Shown: positions 43,440 through 51,021 of the stretch, one piece after another
Layout of the letters: each line of letters opens with the position of its first letter
How positions within the stretch are numbered: position 1 is the first letter of the stretch
From: Bacteroidales bacterium
Lineage (GTDB): Bacteria; Bacteroidota; Bacteroidia; Bacteroidales; UBA932
Reading direction: 5' to 3'
Assembly (NCBI GenBank): GCA_017627255.1
Contig: JAGAHD010000067.1
Coordinates: 1 to 55,453, forward strand
Length of the DNA: 55,453 nucleotides
The notes under the pieces: model-generated
Databases searched by the model: none
The model's input: only the letters and a program-made list of their open reading frames with translations
What the model was told of the DNA's origin: nothing
Made by a program: the position numbers and the translations under genes

Positions 43440-44246
43440 ATGAAAACGCCCCAAACCGTATCCCGATTCCTCCATTTCGCCAGCCGCCTTCCCGGTTTTC
43501 GGGGATGGACCAGACTGCTGTACGGAAAGGAAAACAAACGCTTCGAAAAAGAAGTCATGGGAATCCGGTTTCGTCATCCTGTCGGCCTGGCACCTGGTTT
43601 TGACCGGAACGGATCGCTTACAGATGAACTGAGCCAGTTGGGATTCAGTTTTATCGGCGTGGAGACAGGAAATTTGGACGCCAAGGCAATCATCGAAAAC
43701 CTGGGAAACCGGGACCAGAAAACAAAAGTCTTCGCTAAACTCCAAGTCGCAGGCGTTTCCGAGGAAGCGGCCCGCAAGGATGCGTCCCGTTGTTTTGCGC
43801 TATACTATGATTTTGTCGATTTTTTCGTCATTCATGGTGGTATCGCCGGCATGTCTGCGCTGGATGACGATTTATCCGGCTTATCCGAGCTGCTTGAGGA
43901 ATTGATTGACTTGAGACTCTGTTACGACCAATACACCCCCATTCTGATTCGGATTCCCGAACGATTTGACCCCGAACAGGTCCGGCAACTGCTGGATTTC
44001 TGCCAGTTGTCAGGAATTGATGGCGTGGTCGTGTCCGGTGTAACCCGGATAAGGGATATCATCGCCCAGACCAAGGGCCGGCTACCCGTCATCGGAACGG
44101 GAAGCATCGAAAAGCCGGAAGAGGCCATCGAACTTTTGGAAGCCGGAGCCTCCCTGGTCGAGGTGGGCAGTGGTTTCCTCCATGTCGGGAGCCGCCTTCC
44201 GCAAAGAATCCTGAAACTTCTTGAAAAACAGTCCGTTACTATATGA
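43440..44246 (+). CDS. Dihydroorotate-dehydrogenase-like TIM-barrel protein, catalytic motif lost
   Basis: The protein has 268 residues, about 50-90 shorter than class 2 PyrD. Homology is clear at both ends: HPVGLAPGFDRNG (43-58 region) matches the class 2 FMN-binding strand, and PVIGTGSI with EAGASLVEVGSGFLHVG matches the flavin-phosphate site. The middle is missing or changed. The INRMGFNN block is gone. The catalytic-Ser segment SSPNTPG is replaced by IHGGIAGMS near 131. The substrate Asn/Thr motif has become VVVSGVT, and the KIAPD lysine strand is IRIPERF. Probably binds FMN or a phosphate ligand but not as an ordinary dihydroorotate dehydrogenase. The 3' end overlaps cinA by 4 nt. Confidence 0.8.
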   Translation: MKTPQTVSRFLHFASRLPGFRGWTRLLYGKENKRFEKEVMGIRFRHPVGLAPGFDRNGSLTDELSQLGFSFIGVETGNLDAKAIIENLGNRDQKTKVFAKLQVAGVSEEAARKDASRCFALYYDFVDFFVIHGGIAGMSALDDDLSGLSELLEELIDLRLCYDQYTPILIRIPERFDPEQVRQLLDFCQLSGIDGVVVSGVTRIRDIIAQTKGRLPVIGTGSIEKPEEAIELLEAGASLVEVGSGFLHVGSRLPQRILKLLEKQSVTI

Positions 44247-45520
44247 TCAAAGCATCTATCTGTACTATCGGCGACGAAATTCTGATCGGCCAGGTGATAG
44301 ACACGAACTCATCCCACTTGGCAACCGCTTTGGAAGAAAACGGCATCCTCGTCGCCCGCATGGTTTCTTTCGGAGACCGACGAGAAGAAATCTTTCACAA
44401 TCTCGAATCAGAATTAACTGAGAATGACATTGTTATAACTACTGGCGGACTGGGACCGACCAAAGATGACATCACGAAAGACGTCCTGGCCGAGCTGTCC
44501 GGCAGCACGGGCACTTATGAACATGCGGGACAGTTGGCTATTATCCGCGGGATCCTCCATGGGCGGGGTATTGACATGCTGCCCAACAATCGTGCGCAGG
44601 CGCGGGTCCCGGACCGCTGCGAAGTCATTCCCAATTACCTGGGAACTGCACCCATCATGGTATTCCGGTTCGACTCCGCGCGTTTTGGTCATCCCGCGAC
44701 ACTCTATGCCCTTCCCGGCGTACCCCATGAAGCAGTCGGAGCCATTCCGTCTGTTTTGGAAGATATTCGGAACCATTTCCACCTGGACAACATCCTCCAC
44801 AAGAATCTGATGGTTTACGGAATCGCTGAATCCGCCTTGTCAGAAAAAATAGCGGCATGGGAAGATGCCCTGCCGAATGATATTCATCTCTCATACCTCC
44901 CCAATACATTGACGGGCATCCGCTTACGCTTATCTATCTATAGTGGCGATGCAGATGAAGAGGAAGAAAGGCTTGGCGCCAAGATCGAGGAGTTGAAGAC
45001 ACTTTTGGGCGACCTGGTATATTCAGATCATGATGATACGTTGGAGGAGACCGTCGGTCGCCTGCTGAAGCATGCGGGAAAAACCCTCAGCACAGCGGAG
45101 TCTTGTACTGGTGGAGAAATCTCCCACTTGATCACCTCCGTTGCCGGCTCCTCCGCCTATTATCTCGGGTCGGTCATTTCCTATGCCGTCTCGGTCAAAC
45201 AGTCGGTTCTCGGCGTACCCGCCCGGATCATAGAACAATTCGGGGTGGTCAGCAGTGAAGTGGCGGCCGCCATGGCCGAGGGAGTCCGTCAACTGACAGG
45301 AAGTGACTATGCCGTCGCAACGACAGGGCTTGCCGGCCCAGCAGGAGACGACGCGTCCAATCCCGTCGGGACTGTCTGGATTGCCGTTACCGGTCCCCTG
45401 GGTACACGGACAGTCAAAAGGCTCTTCCGGAATGACCGGAAACGCAATATCGAGCGTTTTTCCGCAGCCTCCTTGGATTTTTTGAGAAAATATCTCGAAG
45501 AAGACCTAATGAACAATTAG
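44243..45520 (+). CDS. cinA: CinA-like protein (MoCF domain plus nicotinamide-nucleotide amidase)
   Basis: Two domains in 425 residues. N-terminal MoaB/MogA-like domain: TIGDEILIGQVIDTNSSHLA and TTGGLGPTKDD. This part is linked in the family to ADP-ribose pyrophosphatase activity. C-terminal PncC domain from about 265: AESCTGGEISHLITSVAGSS and TTGLAGPAGDD, which deamidates NMN. Start ATG overlaps the PyrD-like gene (ATGA). A GTTAA/TTAAC repeat with a short T-run (45541-45560) lies just past the stop. Confidence 0.93.
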   Translation: MIKASICTIGDEILIGQVIDTNSSHLATALEENGILVARMVSFGDRREEIFHNLESELTENDIVITTGGLGPTKDDITKDVLAELSGSTGTYEHAGQLAIIRGILHGRGIDMLPNNRAQARVPDRCEVIPNYLGTAPIMVFRFDSARFGHPATLYALPGVPHEAVGAIPSVLEDIRNHFHLDNILHKNLMVYGIAESALSEKIAAWEDALPNDIHLSYLPNTLTGIRLRLSIYSGDADEEEERLGAKIEELKTLLGDLVYSDHDDTLEETVGRLLKHAGKTLSTAESCTGGEISHLITSVAGSSAYYLGSVISYAVSVKQSVLGVPARIIEQFGVVSSEVAAAMAEGVRQLTGSDYAVATTGLAGPAGDDASNPVGTVWIAVTGPLGTRTVKRLFRNDRKRNIERFSAASLDFLRKYLEEDLMNN

Positions 45521-45540
45521 CCAATAAGGGAAACAAAAAA

Positions 45541-45561
45541 GTTAAACCAATTAACATTTTT
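45541..45561 (+). terminator. Weak terminator-like repeat after cinA
   Basis: GTTAA, five bases, TTAAC, followed by ATTTTT. The stem is short and AT-only, so it is at best a weak terminator. It lies between the convergent cinA and dipeptidase genes. Confidence 0.25.
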
Positions 45562-45595
45562 GTTACGCGTCCTTTTCCATCAAGCTGTTTTTAAG

Positions 45596-46684
45596 TTAAC
45601 AGCCTGATTCAGACGCATTTATAACCCTACGCATCACATTCAGCAGGTTCTGGCCAGAAATCAGGGAAACAGCTTCTTCTGAATACCCCCGACGCCGCAT
45701 TTCCTCGAAGACAAGACCGATTTTTCCGACATGGTCCACCCCCTCCGGAGTCACCAGGATCCCGTCGAAATCAGACCCGATGCCAACATGGCAGACTCCT
45801 GCCAGTTCGACGGCATGGTCGATATGGTCCACTATTTCCCGAACTCCCGGGCGCTTCATTTTCAACAGACGGTCCTGCATGCTGTGCCAAGCTTTCACAC
45901 AACGGGGGTCATCAGGCGCCGCAATAAAGGCTGCCTCCGTACGGTCCGCCTCATCCAGAAGAGCGGCATCTGTCGCCTCTCTCCCGAAATCATCGGACAG
46001 GAAAGCCGGACAGAAATTGATGCCGACATATCCGTCCTTGTCCGCGATTGCCTTCAGCATGTCATCCGTCAGGTTCCGACGATGCCCGCACAAAGCACGA
46101 CAACAGGAATGCGTAGCGACGATGGGAGAAGAAGACAGGCGGATACAATCCCAGAAAGTCTCATCAGAAGCATGTGACAGGTCGACCATCATGCCAAGAG
46201 CGTTCATTTCCCGAAGTACTTTCCGTCCAAACGGACTGAGTCCGTGCCAGCAACGACCTTCCGCCGCACTGTCCGCGATAGCATTGTCTCCATTATGGGT
46301 CAATGTCACATACCGGACTCCCATCCGGTAAAAAGTCCGCAGCAAAGGGAGTGAATCCTGGATGGGAGAGCCGTTTTCCATTCCCAGGAACAAGGAAAAA
46401 ACGCCATGTCCGGCATTTTCCGAGACTTCCTCGGGAGAAAACGCCAGCACGGCATCCTCAGGATGGGTTTCAACGCAATCATACACGGCGGAAAGCATCT
46501 GCAATGCATAACGGGTCGATGCGTCCGGCTGCATTTCGGCAGGTGTATACAAAGCGAAAAAGGAAGCGTCGACTCCCCCGCGCCGAAGCTTGGGGAAATC
46601 GACGTGTCCATAGCGGTTGTCTTTCCCGAGATCCCGCAGCCTCAGAAGCTGGGACGGGGTGTCCATATGGCTGTCGAAGACCAT
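45596..46684 (-). CDS. Membrane dipeptidase (M19, renal dipeptidase family)
   Basis: Zinc dipeptidase. The protein has 362 residues and no signal peptide, so probably cytoplasmic despite the family name. Zinc ligands: H6 and D8 in FDSHMDTP, E103 in LGMENG, and His residues in VDLSHASDET and IVATHSCCRALCGHRRN. The C-terminal DFDG segment (HVGIGSDFDGI) contributes the remaining acidic residues. Overlaps the head-GIN gene by one base upstream and is the last gene of the valS run. Confidence 0.92.
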   Translation of the reverse strand: MVFDSHMDTPSQLLRLRDLGKDNRYGHVDFPKLRRGGVDASFFALYTPAEMQPDASTRYALQMLSAVYDCVETHPEDAVLAFSPEEVSENAGHGVFSLFLGMENGSPIQDSLPLLRTFYRMGVRYVTLTHNGDNAIADSAAEGRCWHGLSPFGRKVLREMNALGMMVDLSHASDETFWDCIRLSSSPIVATHSCCRALCGHRRNLTDDMLKAIADKDGYVGINFCPAFLSDDFGREATDAALLDEADRTEAAFIAAPDDPRCVKAWHSMQDRLLKMKRPGVREIVDHIDHAVELAGVCHVGIGSDFDGILVTPEGVDHVGKIGLVFEEMRRRGYSEEAVSLISGQNLLNVMRRVINASESGC

Positions 46685-47691
46685 TATTTCGAACCGTAAG
46701 GAGCCAGGGTGGACTTGACGATCTTGGTGATACGGAACTCAGGGGTACCACTGTAATATAGGGAACTACCGCCCACGAGAGTGGCACTGACCTTCTGGGA
46801 AACGGAGACAGATACCGTGGACGATCCTGCAAGATCGGCTTCTACTTCATCGACAGGAAACGCATAGGCATCCAGTGAGGAAGAACGGGTCCCCTTGACA
46901 ATCAACTGCTTGCCCCGTCCATTGAGAAGCACCTTGGAGCTGCCTTCCGCCGTCACCGCCACTTTTTCCGTCTCGGTGGTGACATTGACCTGGGAAGAAC
47001 CCGCCGAAGCGACATTCAAAAGGGTACAATCACCGGTAGCAGCGACGTTGGAGGAACCCGAAGTATTGACAATCAATTCTTTCCCTGTGGAATTCAATTT
47101 GACGGACGCATTTCCCTCCGTAACGACTTCCACCCCGCGGTCCGTCTTTAACGTCAGCATTGCCTTGGTATTCTTCTTCATCTGGACCTTGGCGGATGTT
47201 GCATTAACCGTCAGGTTCTGCACCTCAGCCTTGTCTGCCGCATCCAGGGTAAAATTCGACGAGAAAAACTCCTCGACGCCTGTCAGCCGGGTATTGTCCG
47301 ACATCACGACCGACTCAAGGGTCGGGGTATACACGACGACACGGAAGACAGGAACGGGAGCGGATTTCCCCTTGTATTGCTTCTTGATATCCTTGGGAAC
47401 GGCTTTCTGGTCATAAGAAAGGTACAGTGTTTTCGAACGGACATATACATCTACATAGGGCATCAGATCCTTGTCCACCGTCAATTTGACGGAAAAAGAA
47501 CCTTTTGCCACCGTCACGTCGAAATCATCCGAAATGTTCAGTCCGTTGAATTCGGATACGGGAACTTCTTTGTCCTCCAACTGGACCGTCAGTCCCTGTG
47601 CAAGCCCCCGAGAAGCGGAAAGCCCTAGCATGATAACGGAAGCGATAATTCCGGTCATCGCCTTCAACAAATTGTAGTTCATTCCTTTCAT
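46684..47691 (-). CDS. Head-GIN (DUF2807) exported protein
   Basis: The protein has 335 residues. A hydrophobic N-terminus (about 8-31, ending RGLAQ) looks like a signal peptide. The mature start, with FNGLNISDDFDVTVAKGSF, is the usual opening of the DUF2807 beta-helix. Repeated short strands with Gly/Ser turns follow (LIVNTSGSSNVAATGDC, LNVASAGSSQVNVTTE, VAVTAEGSSKVLLNGR). Function unknown; likely an envelope or periplasmic beta-solenoid. Eight nt downstream of the ABC-F gene. Confidence 0.85.
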   Translation of the reverse strand: MKGMNYNLLKAMTGIIASVIMLGLSASRGLAQGLTVQLEDKEVPVSEFNGLNISDDFDVTVAKGSFSVKLTVDKDLMPYVDVYVRSKTLYLSYDQKAVPKDIKKQYKGKSAPVPVFRVVVYTPTLESVVMSDNTRLTGVEEFFSSNFTLDAADKAEVQNLTVNATSAKVQMKKNTKAMLTLKTDRGVEVVTEGNASVKLNSTGKELIVNTSGSSNVAATGDCTLLNVASAGSSQVNVTTETEKVAVTAEGSSKVLLNGRGKQLIVKGTRSSSLDAYAFPVDEVEADLAGSSTVSVSVSQKVSATLVGGSSLYYSGTPEFRITKIVKSTLAPYGSK

Positions 47692-47699
47692 AGTAATAA

Positions 47700-49628
47700 C
47701 TAGTTATCTAATTCTTCGAGCAGTGTGCTCCACTCTTCCGTGTAGGCATCCAGGCGTATCTTATTCTCGAGATACTCCCGCGTCAGTTCCATCACGTCAT
47801 CGGACGGCCCGGGAGCAGATAACACGGTCTCGATCTGCGACTGCTTCCCTTCCAATTCCCCGATCGTCTTTTCCAGCCAGTCTATCCGATTCTGTTTCTT
47901 CCGTATTTCCCGTCCAGCCATCTTCCGCTGCGCAAATGCCTGCTGTGACTGTACTTTGCTTTCCTCCGCCGGCTTCGGAGCCTCCGTAAAACGGCGTTCG
48001 AGCTCTTGCAGCGTCTCCAGTTTCCTTCTTTCAAGGAACTCCGATACCGTCCCGAGGTGTTCCTTGACCCTCCCATCCCGGAACTCATACATCTTGTCTA
48101 CCAATCCGTCCAGGAAATCCCGGTCATGGGATACTACAATGAGCGTGCCGTCGAAGGCCAGCAACGCTTGCTTCAGGATGTCCTTGGAAAGGATATCCAT
48201 GTGATTGGTCGGTTCGTCAAGCGCCAGGACATTATGGGAAGACAGCATCAGTTTCGCCATCCCGAGACGGGCCCGTTCCCCTCCGCTGAGTACCGACACT
48301 CTCTTGTCAATATCCTCCCCCTTGAAAAGGAAAGCACCGAGAAGGTCACGAAGTTTCGAACGGATCTCTCCGGTGGCGATTCTGTCGAGCGTTCCGAATA
48401 CTGACTCTTTAGGATCCAGGATATCTTCTTGATTCTGGGCATAGTAACCGATATCCACATGATGCCCGGTCTTCGCCTCTCCGGCAAAGGGAGCCAACTC
48501 CCCCATGATAACCCGCATAAGGGTTGTCTTCCCTTCTCCGTTCCGCCCGATCAAGGCAACCTTTTCCCCGCGTTTGATTTCAATTTGCGCATCCCGGAAA
48601 ACAACTTTGTCGGGAGGATATCCGACCGTCAAGTCTGTTCCCTTGAACACGATATCCCCGGACCGGGACGCCGGAGGGAAACGAAGACGCATCTTCAAAG
48701 CATCGGTCTCGTCAATTTCGATCCGATCCAACTTTTCAAGCGCCTTGATCCGGGACTGGACCTGGTTGGATTTGGTCGGTTTGTAGCGGAACTTGTTGAT
48801 GAAATCTTCCGTCTTCTCGATCATCCGCTGCTGGTTCTCATACGCGGCCGTCTGCTGGGCGATACGTTCCGCGCGAAGCTGGACATACTGACTGTAAGAC
48901 ACTTTATAGTCATGGACATGCCCGAGAAGGATCTCCACGGTCCGGCTTGTCACGTTGTCCAGGAACTTGCGGTCATGGGAAACCAGAAGGACGGCCCCCC
49001 GGAACGCCTTCAGGTAGTCCTCGAACCACTCGATGGATTCGATATCGAGATGGTTGGTCGGTTCATCCAGCAACAGCACATCCGGCTCAGAAAGAAGGAT
49101 TTTCGCCAACTCTATCCGCATGTTCCATCCCTGGCTGAACGTCTCCGTGTGACGGTCCAGTTCATCAGCCTTGAACCCGAGGCCGAACAGCGTCCTTTCG
49201 GCACGGACACGGGGAGATTCTCCGGATTCAAGCGCCAGCCGGTCGTTAAGCGAATTGAGACGCTCGATCAAGGCTGCATAGGAAGCGGATTGATAATCAG
49301 TCCTTTCCGCCAGCTGCCGGTTGATACCCTCCAGCTCTTCTTCCAGTTTCCGCATGTCATCGAACACTGACATGACTTCATCTATTACGCTGCGCCCCTT
49401 GGAGTGTTGCATGATCTGCGGCAGGTAACCGATCCGCAGGTCGGCCGGCATGTCAATCCGGCCGGAAGAGGGGCTCTGCTCCCCGGTAATCAGTTTCATC
49501 AGGGTGGACTTTCCAGCCCCGTTCTTTCCGACGAGCCCGATTTTGTCAGACTCACTGATGTGGAAGCTGATATTGTCCAACAGGGTGAAACTCCCGAAGG
49601 AAACCGTTACATTATTGATTGATATCAT
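47700..49628 (-). CDS. ABC-F family ATPase (ribosome-associated type)
   Basis: Cytoplasmic protein with two ABC domains and no membrane part. The protein has 642 residues from ATG 49628 (MISINNVTVSFG); longer frames run into tatC. NBD1: Walker A GKNGAGKST, signature-like TFSQGWNMR, Walker B LLLDEPTNHLD. A charged linker follows (residues about 240-310). NBD2: GRNGEGKTT, VLSGGERARLGMA, LALDEPTNHMD. The C-terminal coiled coil is rich in Glu/Lys/Gln. Overlaps tatC by 17 nt. Members act on the translating ribosome; the exact subgroup cannot be told here. Confidence 0.93.
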   Translation of the reverse strand: MISINNVTVSFGSFTLLDNISFHISESDKIGLVGKNGAGKSTLMKLITGEQSPSSGRIDMPADLRIGYLPQIMQHSKGRSVIDEVMSVFDDMRKLEEELEGINRQLAERTDYQSASYAALIERLNSLNDRLALESGESPRVRAERTLFGLGFKADELDRHTETFSQGWNMRIELAKILLSEPDVLLLDEPTNHLDIESIEWFEDYLKAFRGAVLLVSHDRKFLDNVTSRTVEILLGHVHDYKVSYSQYVQLRAERIAQQTAAYENQQRMIEKTEDFINKFRYKPTKSNQVQSRIKALEKLDRIEIDETDALKMRLRFPPASRSGDIVFKGTDLTVGYPPDKVVFRDAQIEIKRGEKVALIGRNGEGKTTLMRVIMGELAPFAGEAKTGHHVDIGYYAQNQEDILDPKESVFGTLDRIATGEIRSKLRDLLGAFLFKGEDIDKRVSVLSGGERARLGMAKLMLSSHNVLALDEPTNHMDILSKDILKQALLAFDGTLIVVSHDRDFLDGLVDKMYEFRDGRVKEHLGTVSEFLERRKLETLQELERRFTEAPKPAEESKVQSQQAFAQRKMAGREIRKKQNRIDWLEKTIGELEGKQSQIETVLSAPGPSDDVMELTREYLENKIRLDAYTEEWSTLLEELDN

Positions 49629-50340
49629 TCTTGCAAACCAGGATGGAGAATTCGTACAACCCGTATAAAGGGATAGCCAGGACAAACTTGGAGAACGGAT
49701 CGCTTGGCGTAATGAGGGCAGCCAGGATCAGGATGACGATGAACGCCTGCTTCCGGAAACGCCTGAGCTGATTCCGCTTGAGGACGCCCAGGTGCGAAAG
49801 GGCCATGACAACCGTCGGAAATTCGAAAAGGAGACCGATCAGGAAAACCAGCGAAGTAAACAGGCTGATATAGGAGTTCAGGGAGATGGTGTTCCGCACC
49901 GCGTCGCTGACCGAATAATTCATGAAAAACATCAGGCACACGGGAAGGACCACGAAATAACCGACCAGTACCCCCAGGTAAAACAGTCCCGATGACATCC
50001 CGAAAGCCGTCCGCAGGGCTTTTTTCTCCTTCTCGTACAAAGCCGGTACGACGAATCGCCAGATCTCATACACGATATAAGGAAATGCAAGGACCAGGGC
50101 GAAAAGGACGGACATTTTCAGATGGACGAAAAACTGGGCGGAGATGTCGATATTGATCAGTGACATCCCGAAATCCAGGCCCAACACGCGATACAGCACG
50201 AAATCCGGCGTAGAGGGCCAGAGTACAACCTGGAACAGAGGGCGAGGGATGCAGAGGAAGACCACGGACAGGAGCGCAACAGAAAGAACCGAACGGAACA
50301 ACGTTCCCCTCAGTACATCCAGATGGTCCCAAAAGGACAT
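49612..50340 (-). CDS. tatC: Sec-independent protein translocase TatC
   Basis: Receptor for twin-arginine signal peptides in the inner membrane. The protein has 242 residues from ATG 50340 (SFWDHLDVLRGTLF, the conserved N-terminus). That codon has AGGAG seven bases upstream, a rare Shine-Dalgarno-like site here. A GTG at 50361 would add seven residues and share a base with the tatA stop. About six membrane segments; FPYIVYEIWRFVVPALYEKEKK and LGVLKRNQLRRFRKQ are conserved loops. Coupled to tatA. Confidence 0.95.
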   Translation of the reverse strand: MSFWDHLDVLRGTLFRSVLSVALLSVVFLCIPRPLFQVVLWPSTPDFVLYRVLGLDFGMSLINIDISAQFFVHLKMSVLFALVLAFPYIVYEIWRFVVPALYEKEKKALRTAFGMSSGLFYLGVLVGYFVVLPVCLMFFMNYSVSDAVRNTISLNSYISLFTSLVFLIGLLFEFPTVVMALSHLGVLKRNQLRRFRKQAFIVILILAALITPSDPFSKFVLAIPLYGLYEFSILVCKNDINQ

Positions 50341-50360
50341 GTCGCTCTCCTGGAGTGCCA

Positions 50361-50567
50361 CTATTTGTTCTCGTCCTTGGAGTGGTCTTGCGCGTCAGCG
50401 TCCTTGATTTCCTTCTCCACCTCATTCATGCCCTGCTTGAAACTCTTCACACCCTGGCCGAGTCCGCGCATCAGCTCAGGAATCTTCTTGCCACCGAACA
50501 GCAGGAGAAACACAAGGACGATTGCTACAATCTCCCAAGTACCGATCATCATAGGATAAAACAACAT
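50361..50567 (-). CDS. tatA: Twin-arginine translocase subunit TatA
   Basis: Pore-forming Tat component. The protein has 68 residues: one N-terminal membrane helix (about 6-24, WEIVAIVLVFLLLFGG), the FGGKKIPEL hinge, an amphipathic helix (MRGLGQGVKSFKQGMNEVE) and a charged Asp/Lys tail. Size and pattern are typical of TatA/E. It lies four nt after the thioesterase gene and directly before tatC. Confidence 0.95.
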   Translation of the reverse strand: MLFYPMMIGTWEIVAIVLVFLLLFGGKKIPELMRGLGQGVKSFKQGMNEVEKEIKDADAQDHSKDENK

Positions 50568-50571
50568 AATA

Positions 50572-50988
50572 CTATTTTTCGGTTAAATGGTTTTCAATGA
50601 TTTTAGCGAGGATGTCCGGGCATCGGACTGGCCGGAACGTTCCGGCATCGATAAAGCCCAGTGTAACCGTTCCGTCCGCACACACTTCCCCTTCCTGATT
50701 GAGAACCGACTGCCGGACGACCAGTTTCGCAAGCGGGACACGGTCGATTTCAGCGACGGCCGTAAGGACATCCCCCATCCGCGCCGGATGCCGGAACCGG
50801 CATTCCACGGATACGATGGGAATCATGACGCCATACTCCCCTTCACACCGTTCGATCGGGAATCCCCACTCTACCATCATCCGGTTCCGCGCAATTTCAA
50901 AATACCGGATATAATTGGAGTGATGGACAACCGCCATCTGGTCCGTTTCATAGTACCGGACAGGGAAAGAGACCTCAAAATGCGTCAT
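50572..50988 (-). CDS. Acyl-CoA thioesterase of the YbgC/4HBT hotdog family
   Basis: The protein has 138 residues forming a single hotdog domain. The catalytic signature YYETDQMAVVHHSNYIRYFE is near the N-terminus with the active-site Asp16. Likely hydrolyses short-chain acyl-CoA thioesters. In proteobacteria relatives sit beside tol-pal; here it is between valS (33-nt gap) and tatA (4-nt gap). The substrate cannot be stated. Confidence 0.88.
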   Translation of the reverse strand: MTHFEVSFPVRYYETDQMAVVHHSNYIRYFEIARNRMMVEWGFPIERCEGEYGVMIPIVSVECRFRHPARMGDVLTAVAEIDRVPLAKLVVRQSVLNQEGEVCADGTVTLGFIDAGTFRPVRCPDILAKIIENHLTEK

Positions 50989-51021
50989 AACAAAAAAGTT
51001 ACCACTTGAAACTTAAAAGTT

